Shown here piece by piece: positions 26,452-37,831 of a stretch of 64,000 bases of DNA (the first letter of the stretch is position 1; each line of letters opens with the position of its first letter). The notes below the pieces were generated by a model. That model worked only from the letters and a program-made list of their open reading frames with translations. It was not told where the DNA came from and did no database searches. Both the position numbers and the translations under genes were made by a program. This DNA is from Jannaschia donghaensis (GTDB lineage: Bacteria; Pseudomonadota; Alphaproteobacteria; Rhodobacterales; Rhodobacteraceae): positions 1,316,555 through 1,380,554 of the forward strand of contig NZ_CXSU01000012.1 of the NCBI RefSeq assembly GCF_001403795.1. Reading direction: 5' to 3'.

Positions 26452-26679
26452 ATGGCTACCAAACCTTTCTTCCGTCGTCGCAAGTCCGATCCGTTCGAGG
26501 GCCCCAACGCCCCCAAGATCGACTACAAGGACACCCGTCTTCTTCAGCGCTACATTTCCGAGCGCGGCAAGATCGTCCCGTCCCGCATCACGGCCGTGTC
26601 GGCCAAGAACCAGCGTCAGCTCGCCCGTGCGATCAAACGTGCCCGGTTCCTGGCGCTGCTGCCCTACGCCGTCAAATAA
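26452..26679 (+). CDS. rpsR: 30S ribosomal protein S18
   Basis: A 75-residue S18 protein: [20 protein letters not shown], then [20 protein letters not shown] and [20 protein letters not shown]. Length and sequence are normal. It binds S6 and the central domain of 16S rRNA. AGGAG lies before the ATG, and rplI follows after 12 bases. Confidence 0.98.
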   Translation: MATKPFFRRRKSDPFEGPNAPKIDYKDTRLLQRYISERGKIVPSRITAVSAKNQRQLARAIKRARFLALLPYAVK

Positions 26680-26691
26680 GGAGACTTCGAC

Positions 26692-27324
26692 ATGCAAGTG
26701 ATCCTTCTGGAACGCGTGGCCAAGCTGGGCCAGATGGGCGACGTCGTCGACGTCAAGCCCGGCTTCGCACGCAACTTCCTGCTGCCGCAGGGCAAGGCGC
26801 TTTCGGCGTCCGACGCCAACGTGAAGGCGTTCGAGGGCCGCAAGGCCCAGTTGGAAGCGACGAACCTCGAATCCCGCAAGGAAGCCGAGGCCGCAGGCGG
26901 CAAGCTGGCGGGCGAACAGTTCGTCATCATCCGCTCCGCCTCCGACTCCGGTCTGCTCTACGGCTCCGTCACCACCCGTGACGCCGCCGACGTGGCGACC
27001 GAGAATGGCTTCAGCGTCGCGCGCGGGCAGGTCATCCTGCAAGCGCCGATCAAGGAGCTGGGCATCCACCCGGTCACGGTGCGCCTGCACCCCGAAGTGG
27101 AAGTCGAGATCGAGCTGAACGTCGCACGTTCGAACGAAGAAGCGGAGCTTCAGGCCGCGGGCAAGTCCATTCAGGAACTGGCTGCAGAAGAAGAAGCCGC
27201 TGCCGAGTTCGAGATCAGCGAATTGTTCGACGACATCGGATCCGCCGCCGAAGACTTCGGCGACGACGAAGCCGCCCCCGTCGCGACGCCCGAAGGCGAC
27301 GACGACGCGGAGCAGCCTGCCTGA
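26692..27324 (+). CDS. rplI: 50S ribosomal protein L9 with acidic C-terminal tail
   Basis: A 210-residue L9 protein. The N-terminal domain is typical ([20 protein letters not shown], then [15 protein letters not shown]) and the C-terminal domain ends near [17 protein letters not shown]. About 60 further residues form an Ala/Glu/Asp-rich tail; E. coli L9 has only 149 residues. Tails of this sort are usual in alphaproteobacteria. It closes the rpsF-rpsR-rplI operon and a terminator follows. Confidence 0.97.
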   Translation: MQVILLERVAKLGQMGDVVDVKPGFARNFLLPQGKALSASDANVKAFEGRKAQLEATNLESRKEAEAAGGKLAGEQFVIIRSASDSGLLYGSVTTRDAADVATENGFSVARGQVILQAPIKELGIHPVTVRLHPEVEVEIELNVARSNEEAELQAAGKSIQELAAEEEAAAEFEISELFDDIGSAAEDFGDDEAAPVATPEGDDDAEQPA

Positions 27325-27350
27325 TCGGCAGCACATCCCGCACAGGATTT

Positions 27351-27379
27351 GGGCCGCACCTTCGGGGGCGGCCCTTTTT
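27351..27379 (+). terminator. Terminator of the rpsF-rpsR-rplI operon
   Basis: A 7-base stem (gggccgc / gcggccc) with inner pairing around TTCG, followed by five T residues, 26 bases after rplI. Confidence 0.9.
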
Positions 27380-27480
27380 CGTTGCGAGGCCCGTGATCCC
27401 TACGCGCGGCGACAGGGGTTCTTCCCCATTTGGCCTATTGCGGTCTAGGCTGACCCGGCACCCAAACCCGGAGATCCGAC

Positions 27481-29445
27481 ATGCCCCTGACACGCCGCCG
27501 CTTCCTTTCGACCACCGTGATCGCCGGTGCGGGCCTGGTCATCGTGCATCCGTTCGCCGCCCGCGCGCAGGCGAATCAGGCGCATCTTCGCATCGCGGAG
27601 ACGACGGACATGCACGTGCATGTCTGGCCATATGATTACTACGGCGACCGGGAGGTCGACACCGTGGGCCTGGCCCGCACCGCCAGCCTGATCGAACAGG
27701 TCCGGGCCGAGGCGGGCAACAGCCTTGTCCTCGACAACGGTGACTTCCTTCAGGGCAATCCGATGGGCGACTACATGGCCTATGAGCGCGGGCTCAAGGA
27801 GGGCGACCTCCATCCCATCATCGCGGCGATGAACACTGTCGGCTTCGACGCAGCCACCTTGGGCAATCACGAATTCAACTATGGCCTCGATTTCCTGATG
27901 AAGGCGCTGGCCGGGGCGCAGTTCCCCATGGTGCTGGCCAACGTCGCCACGACCGCAGGGGCCACGCCCACCGCCGATACGACGTTGATCCCGCCCTACG
28001 TCATCATCGACCGGGATCTGGTGGACGGTGCCGGCGAGACGTATCCCATCAAGATCGGCATCATCGGATTCACCCCGCCGCAGATCATGACCTGGGACCG
28101 CCGTCATCTGGAAGGCAACGTGACCGCCCGCGATATCCTTGCGACCGCCGAAGCCTACGTCCCCCAGATGAAGGAGGAAGGCGCCGACATCATCATCGCG
28201 CTGTCCCATTCGGGCATCGGACCGGCCCAGCCCGAGGAAATGATGGAGAACGCCAGCGTTCCGTTGGCCGCAATTCCGGGCATCGACGTCGTGCTGACCG
28301 GACACCATCACCGCGAATTCCCCGGCGAAGCCTATGCCGGCATCGAAGGCGTGGATGCGGTGGCCGGCACGATCCACGGCAAGCCCGCCGTCATGCCCGG
28401 TTTCTGGGGCAGTCACATGGGCCTGATCGACCTGATGCTGGAACGCGACGGCGGGGAATGGCGCGTCGCCGCGTCCACCTCCGAGCTGCGCCCCATCGCC
28501 GTCCGGGACGAAGATCGCAACTGGGTCCCGCAGGTGGAAAGCGACATCGGCGTTCTAGGCACGACGCAACTGGCCCACGACGAGACGTTGGCCTATGTGC
28601 GCCGCGCCGTCGGCAAGACCGACGCGCCGCTGCATTCCTATTTCGCGCTGGTCGCCGACGACCCGTCGGTGCAGATCGTATCGATCGCGCAGAAATGGTA
28701 TGTCGAGCAACTGCTTGCGGGCACCGAATACGAAGGCTTGCCCATCCTGTCCGCCGCCGCCCCTTTCAAGGCGGGCGGCCGGGGCGGGGCGGAATATTAT
28801 ACTGACGTCCCGGCAGGCGACGTGGCGATCCGCAATGTCGCCGACCTCTATCTCTACCCGAACACGGTGCGCGCGGTGAAAGTGACCGGGCAGCAGGTGA
28901 AGGACTGGCTGGAACGCTCCGCCGGCATGTTCAACCAGGTGGAGGCGGGGGCAGCGGACGCGCCGCTCTTGAACCCCGACTTCCCCAGCTACAACTTCGA
29001 TGTCATCGATGGCGTGTCGTACCGTATCGATCTGTCCCAACCCGCCCGGTTCGACAGCGAAGGCGCGGTTACGAACCCGGACGCGAACCGCATCGTCGAT
29101 CTGACGTACGATGGCGCGCCGCTGGACCCCACTGCGGAGTTCGTGATCGCGACCAACAACTACCGGGCGTCGGGCGGCGGCGCGTTTCCGGGCGCGGACG
29201 GCTCGACCATCATTCTGGAGGCGCCGGACACCAACCGCGATGTCATCGTCCGCTATATTGTGGAACAGGGCACGATCAGCCCGTCGGCCGATGGAAACTG
29301 GTCCTTTGCGCCGATGGACGGCACCACCGTTTTGTTCGAGACGGGGCCAGCGGGCACAGGATATGCGCAAGGCGTGCCGGGCGTGTCGCTGGAGGAAGTG
29401 GGCATGACCGACGAGGGTTTTGCGCAATTCCGCATCGCGCTCTGA
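27481..29445 (+). CDS. cpdB: Tat-exported 2',3'-cyclic-nucleotide phosphodiesterase/3'-nucleotidase
   Basis: A 654-residue periplasmic enzyme that hydrolyses 2',3'-cyclic nucleotides and then 3'-nucleotides, for phosphate and nucleoside scavenging. The N-terminus is a twin-arginine signal (TRRRFLSTTVIAGAG). The metallophosphatase domain has AETTDMHVHVWPYDYY, LDNGDFLQGNP, GNHEFNYGLDF and LTGHHHREFPG as metal ligands. The C-terminal nucleotidase domain (about 360-600) has KAGGRGGAEYYTDVPAGDVA in part, SYNFDVIDGVSY and NNYRASGGGAFPG. Length is normal for CpdB. It is followed by a GC-rich hairpin and then another exported enzyme gene. Confidence 0.93.
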   Translation: MPLTRRRFLSTTVIAGAGLVIVHPFAARAQANQAHLRIAETTDMHVHVWPYDYYGDREVDTVGLARTASLIEQVRAEAGNSLVLDNGDFLQGNPMGDYMAYERGLKEGDLHPIIAAMNTVGFDAATLGNHEFNYGLDFLMKALAGAQFPMVLANVATTAGATPTADTTLIPPYVIIDRDLVDGAGETYPIKIGIIGFTPPQIMTWDRRHLEGNVTARDILATAEAYVPQMKEEGADIIIALSHSGIGPAQPEEMMENASVPLAAIPGIDVVLTGHHHREFPGEAYAGIEGVDAVAGTIHGKPAVMPGFWGSHMGLIDLMLERDGGEWRVAASTSELRPIAVRDEDRNWVPQVESDIGVLGTTQLAHDETLAYVRRAVGKTDAPLHSYFALVADDPSVQIVSIAQKWYVEQLLAGTEYEGLPILSAAAPFKAGGRGGAEYYTDVPAGDVAIRNVADLYLYPNTVRAVKVTGQQVKDWLERSAGMFNQVEAGAADAPLLNPDFPSYNFDVIDGVSYRIDLSQPARFDSEGAVTNPDANRIVDLTYDGAPLDPTAEFVIATNNYRASGGGAFPGADGSTIILEAPDTNRDVIVRYIVEQGTISPSADGNWSFAPMDGTTVLFETGPAGTGYAQGVPGVSLEEVGMTDEGFAQFRIAL

Positions 29446-29458
29446 CGACGAACGGATC

Positions 29459-29477
29459 CCGGGGGGGTGCCCCCCGG
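29459..29477 (+). other. GC-rich hairpin after cpdB
   Basis: A perfect 8-base stem (ccgggggg / ccccccgg) with a 3-base loop, 13 bases after the cpdB stop. No T run follows, so it is either a weak terminator or a 3'-end stabiliser. Confidence 0.6.
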
Positions 29478-29548
29478 ACGCGCGCGTGACGTGACAGGTG
29501 CGCGGGCCGCTCTAAGTATCGGTCATCTGCAAACATCGGAGATCTCAC

Positions 29549-30730
29549 ATGCGCGCCCTGCCCCTCATCCTGTCCCTCTTGCCCGCCGCCGCCACGGCGC
29601 AAGGCTTCGAATACGGACCGCGGAACACCGACTTCCCGCCCGTTTTCCCCGAACAGACCCGCGCGCCGCTGACGACCAGCGACGTCGTGCTAGACATGAA
29701 GGTTCTGGCGGACGGGTTGAACCACCCCTGGGGCATCGCAACCTTGCCCGACGACGCGGGGTGGCTGGTGACCGAACGCGCCGGTCAATTGCGGCACCTG
29801 TCGCCCGACGGCACCCTGTCGGAGGCGATTTCTGGTGTACCGGAGGTTTTGCCGCAGGGTCAGGGCGGCTTGCTCGATGTGACGCTGGCCCCCGACTTCG
29901 CCGAAAGCGGCACCGTCTTGATCACCTATGCCAAGCCCGTCCCGGGCGGCAGTGCGACGGCGGCGGCGCGCGGTGTGCTGTCCGATGATATGACCACCCT
30001 GTCGGATGTGACCGACATCTTCGTTCAGGACCCGCCCTCGCCAACGGCCAAGCACTACGGCAGCCGCATCTTGCAACTGGCCGACGGCACATGGGCCATC
30101 ACGTCGGGGGAGCATTCCTCGGACGAGGAGCGGCCTTATGCGCAGGATCTCGACAAGACCTACGGCAAGGTGATCCGCGTCAATCTCGACGGGTCCGTGC
30201 CCCAGGACAATCCTTTCGTCGATCAGGATGGGGCCGTCGACACGATCTGGTCCTATGGTCACCGCAACATTCAGGGCGCGGCCGTGGATGCGGACGGTAC
30301 GCTCTGGACGATCGAGCATGGGCCGAAGGGCGGCGATGAACTGAACGCGCCGGAGGCCGGGCTGAATTACGGCTGGCCGGTAATTTCCTACGGCAAGCGA
30401 TATTCGGGCGGCGAGATCGGGTCGGGCGACGCCGTCCAGGACGGGATGGAGCAGCCGACGTACTTCTGGGATCCCGTGATCGCGCCCGGTGGCATGGCCT
30501 TCCATTCCGGCGCGGCATTCAGCGATTGGAATGGCGACGCGTTGATCGCGTCACTGAACCCCGGCGGCGTGGTGCGCCTGTCGCTGGAGGATGGTGTGGT
30601 CGTCGAAGAAGAGCGGATGCTGATGGACCTTGGCCGGGTCCGCGATGTCGAAATCCTGCCAGACGGATCCTTCATCGTCTTGACGGACAGGGACGATGGC
30701 CAGGTCATTCATGTGACACCGGGAACCTGA
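29549..30730 (+). CDS. PQQ-dependent aldose sugar dehydrogenase-like protein
   Basis: A 393-residue exported beta-propeller of the soluble glucose/aldose dehydrogenase family (YliI-like). The signal peptide MRALPLILSLLPAAATA is cleaved before QGF. Family motifs include GLNHPWGIATLP with the catalytic histidine, PQGQGGLLDVTLAPDF, SYGHRNIQGAAVD, EHGPKGGDELN and LNYGWPVISYG. It would oxidise aldoses with PQQ and pass electrons to the respiratory chain. No PQQ synthesis genes are in the window. A terminator lies 77 bases downstream. Confidence 0.92.
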   Translation: MRALPLILSLLPAAATAQGFEYGPRNTDFPPVFPEQTRAPLTTSDVVLDMKVLADGLNHPWGIATLPDDAGWLVTERAGQLRHLSPDGTLSEAISGVPEVLPQGQGGLLDVTLAPDFAESGTVLITYAKPVPGGSATAAARGVLSDDMTTLSDVTDIFVQDPPSPTAKHYGSRILQLADGTWAITSGEHSSDEERPYAQDLDKTYGKVIRVNLDGSVPQDNPFVDQDGAVDTIWSYGHRNIQGAAVDADGTLWTIEHGPKGGDELNAPEAGLNYGWPVISYGKRYSGGEIGSGDAVQDGMEQPTYFWDPVIAPGGMAFHSGAAFSDWNGDALIASLNPGGVVRLSLEDGVVVEEERMLMDLGRVRDVEILPDGSFIVLTDRDDGQVIHVTPGT

Positions 30731-30806
30731 CCCGATTGGGAAACGGGTCCCACGACCGTTCCGAACACCGTTCGCCGCCCGCCGGCGGCGACATCCCGAC
30801 GTACAG

Positions 30807-30833
30807 ATCCCCGGCGGACATGCCGGGGATTTT
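30807..30833 (+). terminator. Terminator of the sugar dehydrogenase gene
   Basis: A perfect 9-base stem (atccccggc / gccggggat) with a 6-base loop followed by TTT. Confidence 0.8.
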
Positions 30834-30861
30834 CGATGCGCAACACATCTAGCGACCCATG

Positions 30862-30888
30862 AAAAAGGGCGGCCCCGAAAGGCCGCCC
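30862..30888 (-). terminator. Terminator of tig
   Basis: A perfect 8-base stem (gggcggcc / ggccgccc) with a 6-base loop; read on the minus strand it is followed by TTTTT. It lies 22 bases past the tig stop. Confidence 0.9.
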
Positions 30889-30910
30889 CATGATCGCCAT
30901 ACGAATGCGA

Positions 30911-32239
30911 TCAGACTTCTTCGAGCTTCTCGACTTCGGCCTGCAGATCTTCCTTGCTGACCGATTTTTCAGTGACTTCGGCACGATCCAGGATCAGGTC
31001 GATGACCTTGTCTTCGAACAGCGGCGCACGCAGCTGCTGCTGGGCCTGCTGGTTCTGCTGGATGAATTGGAAAAACTCACGCTCTTGGCCAGGATACTGG
31101 CGGGCCTGGGTCATGATCGCCTGCGTCATCTCGGCGTCGGAGACTTCGACTTTCTCCTTCTGACCCAGTTCGGCCAGCAGCAGCCCAAGGCGGACGCGAC
31201 GGGCGGCCAGTTTATTGTGCTCTTCGGTCGGCTCGACCTTCTCGTGGTCGTGACCCTGCACCTCCGGATGCTCTTCGTGCCAAAGCTGATGCGCGATCTG
31301 CTGCGCTTCGGCCTCCACCAGGCTGGGCGGCAGGTCGAACGTCACCAGACCGTCCAGCTGATCAAGAAGCTGACGCTTCACGATCTGGCGCGCAGCCCCG
31401 TCGTATTCGGAAACCAGACGCTCCTTGATCTGACCCTTCAGCGCATCAAGGCTCTCGGCCCCGAACTGCTTGGCCATATCGTCGTCGATCTTGGCTTCAC
31501 CCGGCTTCTTCACTTCCTTGATCTTGCACTCGAAGATCGCGGCCTTACCGGCCAGGTGCTCGGCCTGATAATCCTCGGGGAAGGACACTTCGACGTTCTT
31601 TTCCTCGTCTGCCTTCACGCCGACCAGTTGATCCTCGAAGCCGGGAATGAACGAGTTGGATCCCAGCACCAGCGGGTAATCCTCGGCGGCGCCGCCCTCG
31701 AACGGCTCGCCATCGACTTTGCCCAGGAAATCGAAGACGACCTGGTCGCCATTTGCGGCCTTGCCCTTCTTGGTAACGAAGACCTGCGCGTTCTTGGCCA
31801 GCCCTTCCAAGGCTTCCTGAATGTCGGCCTCGGCCGGCTCGACCGTCAGCTTTTCGATCTTCACGCCAGAAAAATCGACGTCCGGCACGGTCGGCAGGGC
31901 TTCATAGGTGACGGCGACGACGACATCATCGCCCTCTTTCCAGCCGTCCTGGTTCTGCATCTCGATCGCGGGCTGCATGGCCGGACGGTCGCCGGTTTCC
32001 TCGAAGTGCTTGCCTAGGGCACCGTCGATGCTTTCCTGCATCGATTCGCCCAGCAGGCGCTGACCGAACTGCTTTTTGAGCAGGGCCATGGGGACCTTGC
32101 CCTTGCGGAAACCCTTCATCTCGACCTCGGGCTGCGCTTCGACCAGCTTGCGGTTCACCGTCGCATCGAGATCGGCGGCGGGGACCGTGATGGTATAGCC
32201 GCGCTTAAGGCCTTCGTTCAGGGTCTCGGTCACCTGCAT
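30911..32239 (-). CDS. tig: Trigger factor
   Basis: A 442-residue ribosome-bound chaperone and prolyl isomerase. The ribosome-binding signature is [20 protein letters not shown] near residues 40-60. The FKBP-like domain (about 150-240) includes [20 protein letters not shown] and [20 protein letters not shown], and the C-terminal helical domain has [15 protein letters not shown]-like sequence and [18 protein letters not shown]. The ATG at 32239 has AAGGA seven bases upstream; a longer frame upstream is not conserved. It is monocistronic between two terminators. Confidence 0.97.
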   Translation of the reverse strand: MQVTETLNEGLKRGYTITVPAADLDATVNRKLVEAQPEVEMKGFRKGKVPMALLKKQFGQRLLGESMQESIDGALGKHFEETGDRPAMQPAIEMQNQDGWKEGDDVVVAVTYEALPTVPDVDFSGVKIEKLTVEPAEADIQEALEGLAKNAQVFVTKKGKAANGDQVVFDFLGKVDGEPFEGGAAEDYPLVLGSNSFIPGFEDQLVGVKADEEKNVEVSFPEDYQAEHLAGKAAIFECKIKEVKKPGEAKIDDDMAKQFGAESLDALKGQIKERLVSEYDGAARQIVKRQLLDQLDGLVTFDLPPSLVEAEAQQIAHQLWHEEHPEVQGHDHEKVEPTEEHNKLAARRVRLGLLLAELGQKEKVEVSDAEMTQAIMTQARQYPGQEREFFQFIQQNQQAQQQLRAPLFEDKVIDLILDRAEVTEKSVSKEDLQAEVEKLEEV

Positions 32240-32288
32240 GGGATCGTCCTTCCGTGTCCGCCCGGAGCCTGCGCGCCGCGGCATATGC

Positions 32289-32314
32289 AAAATGCCCCGC
32301 CACGGGGGGCGGGG
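32289..32314 (-). terminator. Terminator of the MarR-type gene
   Basis: On the minus strand a 7-base stem (ccccgcc / ggcgggg) is followed by CATTTT. It lies 88 bases past the regulator stop, before the tig start. Confidence 0.65.
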
Positions 32315-32401
32315 TGAAATCGAGCCTGTCTCTATGTGCCGACGGCATGGGGTGCAAGCCGAAACCGGGGCCGCGCACGCCGGGTGCGCGGACTGCCAGG
32401 A

Positions 32402-32923
32402 TCAGTAGATATAGCGGATCTGATCGGTCCAGTACCGCTCCACCCGGCGCAGGGTGCCCACGATCTCCACCAGACCCGCATCGGACAACACACCGGTGTG
32501 CCGAATGCCGTCCGCATGACGCAGGAACAGCGCCTCGACCGCGTCGCGCACGTCCCGTCCCTTTTCCGTCAGACGGACACGGACGGCGCGGCGGTCGATC
32601 TCGCAGCGTTGGTGGTGCATGTACCCCATCTCGACCAGTTTCTTGAGGTTATAGCTGACGTTGGAGCCTTGGTAGTACCCGCGGCTTTTCAACTCCCCGG
32701 CCGTCACCTCATTGTCGGAGATGTTGAACAAAAGCAGGCCCTGAACCGCGTTGATCTCAAGGATGCCGACGCGTTCGAATTCATCCTTGATGACATCGAG
32801 CAGAAGGCGGTGAAGCCGTTCTACCAAGGTCAGCGCATCGAGGTAGCCGGACATGAAATCCGGCTGCTGGCGGGGTTTGAAGTTCTCAAGTCGGCTCATT
32901 TCGGCAGATCCCGTGGCAGTCAT
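32402..32923 (-). CDS. MarR/LdtR-like winged-helix regulator
   Basis: A 173-residue MarR-family regulator. The recognition region is VTAGELKSRGYYQGSNVSYN followed by LKKLVEMGYMHHQR, and the wing is DRRAVRVRLTEKGRDVRDAV. Long helices at both ends give the dimer. The sequence around GSNVSYNLKKLVEMGY resembles LdtR, a MarR protein that controls an L,D-transpeptidase in Liberibacter and rhizobia; that match is from memory. GGAG lies five bases before the ATG at 32923. It is alone, with about 64 bases to sdhE upstream. Confidence 0.88.
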   Translation of the reverse strand: MTATGSAEMSRLENFKPRQQPDFMSGYLDALTLVERLHRLLLDVIKDEFERVGILEINAVQGLLLFNISDNEVTAGELKSRGYYQGSNVSYNLKKLVEMGYMHHQRCEIDRRAVRVRLTEKGRDVRDAVEALFLRHADGIRHTGVLSDAGLVEIVGTLRRVERYWTDQIRYIY

Positions 32924-32987
32924 CGTTGCTCCGTACCTGACGCCAAAGCCTTAGGATTTCGTTAAAATGCCTCAAATCCGCCGCGAT

Positions 32988-33260
32988 TTAGCCGCGAATG
33001 CCCGCCGCGCGTTCGCCCAGCACTGCGATCAACGGCGCAAAGCGGGGTGGCGGGGCCTGCTGACCGGTGACCCAAGCATACAGATCGTGGTCATTCTCGC
33101 CCAGCATCGCCTCGAACAGGGCCAGGTCCGCCGCGTCCATGTCGGGCAGCCGTTCGTCGGCATATCCCCCAAGGATCAGGTCCATTTCCTTGATACCCCG
33201 CCGCCAGGCCCTGATCTTCAGACGCTTGCGGCGCGCCTCGTCTGCGGACAATGCGGTCAT
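32988..33260 (-). CDS. sdhE: SdhE, FAD assembly factor of succinate dehydrogenase
   Basis: A 90-residue SdhE (DUF339) protein, which helps attach FAD to succinate dehydrogenase. The core is RRKRLKIRAWRRGIKEMDLI with the RGxxE motif, then GGYADERLPDM and the C-terminal ENDHDLYAWVTGQ. Length is normal. GGAGG lies seven bases before the ATG, which overlaps the stop of the XRE gene (ATGA). The pairing with a DNA-binding protein is unusual compared with other known sdhE neighbours. No sdh genes are in the window. Confidence 0.93.
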   Translation of the reverse strand: MTALSADEARRKRLKIRAWRRGIKEMDLILGGYADERLPDMDAADLALFEAMLGENDHDLYAWVTGQQAPPPRFAPLIAVLGERAAGIRG

Positions 33261-33634
33261 GCGACGTCCTCCAGCTGAGCGCGCAAACGCCCCTCCAACA
33301 TACGCAGCCGGTCGGCCATGCGCGCGGCGTCGCGACGCAGACGCTCCACTTCGGCCAACAGATCGCCCTCGGGCTCCGCAGAGGTCAGCGTCGGCCCGTC
33401 GCCCGTGCCCGTCATCAGCCACATCAGCGACACGTTCGTCAGGCCCGCCAGGATGGAGATGCGGTTGGCGCGCGGCTCCGACCGGTCGTCTTCCCAGGCG
33501 CGGATGGTCTTGGGCTTCACGCCCAGCCGCCGCGCCAGTTCTTCCACGTCGAGGCCCGCGATTTCGCGCGCGCCGGTCAGGCGGTCGCCGAAAGTCGTGG
33601 CGGCGGGGTCGAACCATTCGGTATCGTCGGGCAT
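33257..33634 (-). CDS. XRE-type helix-turn-helix protein
   Basis: A 125-residue regulator. The helix-turn-helix is FGDRLTGAREIAGLDVEELA followed by RRLGVKPKTIRAWEDDRSEP (about residues 14-56). The C-terminal part is a predicted coiled coil (LLAEVERLRRDAARMADRLR), probably for dimerisation. AAGGAG lies eight bases before the ATG at 33634. It is coupled to sdhE by ATGA and is divergent from the aspartate aminotransferase gene, with 76 bases between. It may repress one or both. Its ligand is unknown. Confidence 0.9.
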   Translation of the reverse strand: MPDDTEWFDPAATTFGDRLTGAREIAGLDVEELARRLGVKPKTIRAWEDDRSEPRANRISILAGLTNVSLMWLMTGTGDGPTLTSAEPEGDLLAEVERLRRDAARMADRLRMLEGRLRAQLEDVA

Positions 33635-33650
33635 CGCAGGCGCTCCTTGA

Positions 33651-35466
<1,816 letters not shown>

Positions 35467-35470
<4 letters not shown>

Positions 35471-35865
35471 ACGGCGGCCTCCCCCCGTACTACTTTCGCG
35501 TCAAGGACAACGGCGCGCTGGTGTTTCGGGTGGATTCGGAGAACCGGCAACGGCGGCTGGAACTCGATCAGATCGCGACGATCAACATCAACAACGGACA
35601 GGTGAAGCCCCAAGGCGATACCGTTCTGACAGATGAGGATCAGGCCGCGATCGACGCCTGGAAATCCGCGCGCGAAACGGAATTGACCGCCCGCGACATC
35701 GACGACATTCGGCGCACCGTCGACCACCTGAACCTGACGGCCCACTGGGTTCAATCGAAGGCTACGGACGCGCAACTGGACGATGTGACCGACCGGCTGT
35801 TGCTGGCGATGCACGACCTGCGGACGGTCCTGGTCAAGAAACGGGCCGACAAGCTGCTGGGCTGA
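35467..35865 (+). CDS. Conserved unknown protein after the EF-hand gene
   Basis: A 132-residue soluble protein that I do not recognise by function. The N-terminal part is beta-like (YYFRVKDNGALVFRVDSENR, then LDQIATININNGQVK) and the C-terminal half is helical and charged (DDIRRTVDHLNLTAHWVQSK). There is no signal peptide. The ATG overlaps the EF-hand stop (ATGA), so it is the third gene of a coupled unit with the aminotransferase. A small GC hairpin follows the stop without a T run. Confidence 0.78.
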
Positions 35866-35945
35866 TTACCGGCCTTCGGACGGCCGCCCCCGTGACACCC
35901 CCCTGCGCCTGTCCTACACCCGCCCCAACACCGGAGGCCCGCCCC

Positions 35946-36728
35946 ATGAAAATCGCCACGTTCAACGTCAACGGGATCAAGGCCCGGTACGAAACCGTGT
36001 CCGCCTGGCTGCGGGACGACGCACCCGATGTCGCCGTCCTGCAGGAGATCAAGTCGATGGACGAGGCGTTCCCCCGCGAAGTGGCGGAAGATGCGGGGTA
36101 CGAATTGCACACCCACGGGCAGAAAGGGTTCAACGGCGTCGCCCTTCTGTCGAAGACCCCGCTGGAGGACGTGACCCGCGGCCTGCCCGGAGACGACGAA
36201 GACGAACAGGCGCGGTATATCGAAGGTACGGTGATCGGCGAACAGGGCGCGGTCCGAATCTGCGGGCTCTACCTGCCCAACGGCAATCCGGCGCCCGGGC
36301 CGAAATACGATTACAAACTGGATTGGATGGCGCGGCTGGAAGCGCGGGCGCGTGTTTTGCTGGCCGAGGAAACGCCGTTCCTGATGACCGGAGATTTCAA
36401 CGTCATCCCCGACGCGCGCGACGCCGCAAACCCCAAGGTCTGGGAGACGGATGCGCTGGGCCTGCCGCAGACGCGGGCGGCATGGCGACGTCTCCTCAAC
36501 CTTGGCCTGACCGAGGCCTTCCGCACCCGCACGCAAGGGGCGGGTCATTATTCGTTCTGGGATTATCAGGCCGGTGCCTGGAATCGGAACGACGGCATCC
36601 GCATCGACCATTTCCTGCTGTCGCCCGCCGTGGCCGACCGGATGACCGATTGCACCATCCAGTCCGACATGCGCGGGCGCGATAAGCCAAGCGACCACGT
36701 GCCCGTCTGGCTCGACCTCGACATCTGA
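35946..36728 (+). CDS. xth: Exodeoxyribonuclease III
   Basis: A 260-residue AP endonuclease/3'-5' exonuclease. Metal and catalytic residues are in ATFNVNGIKAR, LQEIKSMD (Glu34), LMTGDFNVIPD and the final SDHVPVWLDL. It cuts abasic sites in base excision repair. The ATG at 35946 has GGAGG nine bases upstream; an in-frame ATG further upstream is not conserved. It is followed after 38 bases by the aldo/keto reductase gene. Confidence 0.96.
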   Translation: MKIATFNVNGIKARYETVSAWLRDDAPDVAVLQEIKSMDEAFPREVAEDAGYELHTHGQKGFNGVALLSKTPLEDVTRGLPGDDEDEQARYIEGTVIGEQGAVRICGLYLPNGNPAPGPKYDYKLDWMARLEARARVLLAEETPFLMTGDFNVIPDARDAANPKVWETDALGLPQTRAAWRRLLNLGLTEAFRTRTQGAGHYSFWDYQAGAWNRNDGIRIDHFLLSPAVADRMTDCTIQSDMRGRDKPSDHVPVWLDLDI

Positions 36729-36766
36729 CATCATTTCCACGTTCCCAACCGAAAGGACCGCATCCC

Positions 36767-37810
36767 ATGCGCAATGTTCCCCTCGGCCGTCACGACACCA
36801 TCTCCGAAATCATGCTGGGCACGATGACTTTCGGCACCCAGACCGCCGAAGCGGACGCCCACACCCAGATGGACATGGCCGCAGACGCCGGCGTCACATG
36901 GCTGGACACGGCCGAGATGTATCCGGTGAACCCGGTCCGCGCCGAAACGGTCGGCCTGACCGAGGAGATCGTCGGCAACTGGATCGCATCGGGCAATGCA
37001 GGTCGGTTGCGCGTGGCTACGAAACATTCGGGTGAAGGATCGCACGCGCGTGGCGGCGACCCGATCACGAGCGAAAGCATCCCCAAGGCCATCGAAGGAT
37101 CGTTGAAGCGTCTGAAGTCCGAGACGATCGACCTCTATCAATTTCACTGGCCCAACCGTGGCAGCTTCCAGTTTCGCAAGTACTGGCAGTTCAGGCCGCA
37201 GGGCACGCGCGACGTCATCCTGCAGGACATGGCCGACTGCATGGGCGCATTGGAGCAGGAGGTGGAGCGGGGCACGATCCGGTCGTTCGGTCTGTCGAAC
37301 GAAGGCACTTGGGGCATGGACCAATGGCTGATGCTGGCGTCGGACGAAGACGGCGGCGACGGCCCCGCCCGCCCCGTCGCCATCCAGAACGAATATTCCG
37401 TGTTGTTCCGGCTGGCCGACACCGACCTGACCGAGATGATGACCTACGAAGACGTCACGATGCTGGCTTTCTCCCCACTCGCCACCGGAATGATCACCGG
37501 CAAGTACCAGAACGGCGCGGTGCCCGACGGGTCGCGCAAGTCGATCAACGACGGTCTGGGCGGGCGGTGGTCGCCGCGTGTCGAAACCACGGTCGACGCC
37601 TATCTGAAGCTGGCCGCCGAACACGGGATCGACCCGGTGCATATGGCGCTTGCGTGGTTGCAGACCCGGCCCTTCGCCTGTTCCGCCATTCTGGGCGCGA
37701 CGACGACGGCGCAGTTGGAACACGGGCTCAAGGCGCAGGATATGGTTCTCTCGGACGAATTGGTAAGCGCGATCGACGACCTGAACCGGGCGCATCCCCT
37801 GCCGTATTGA
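36767..37810 (+). CDS. Aldo/keto reductase (Tas-like)
   Basis: A 347-residue NADPH-dependent reductase with the TIM-barrel tetrad: Asp47 and Tyr52 (LDTAEMYPV), Lys86 (VATKHSG) and His127 (LYQFHWPN). The long loop and FGLSNEGTWGM resemble Tas/YghZ-like members. Substrates are carbonyls of unknown identity. It is on the same strand as xth. A convergent gene follows after 21 bases. Confidence 0.92.
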   Translation: MRNVPLGRHDTISEIMLGTMTFGTQTAEADAHTQMDMAADAGVTWLDTAEMYPVNPVRAETVGLTEEIVGNWIASGNAGRLRVATKHSGEGSHARGGDPITSESIPKAIEGSLKRLKSETIDLYQFHWPNRGSFQFRKYWQFRPQGTRDVILQDMADCMGALEQEVERGTIRSFGLSNEGTWGMDQWLMLASDEDGGDGPARPVAIQNEYSVLFRLADTDLTEMMTYEDVTMLAFSPLATGMITGKYQNGAVPDGSRKSINDGLGGRWSPRVETTVDAYLKLAAEHGIDPVHMALAWLQTRPFACSAILGATTTAQLEHGLKAQDMVLSDELVSAIDDLNRAHPLPY

Positions 37811-37831
37811 TCGGGCCGGGTCGCGCGTCGC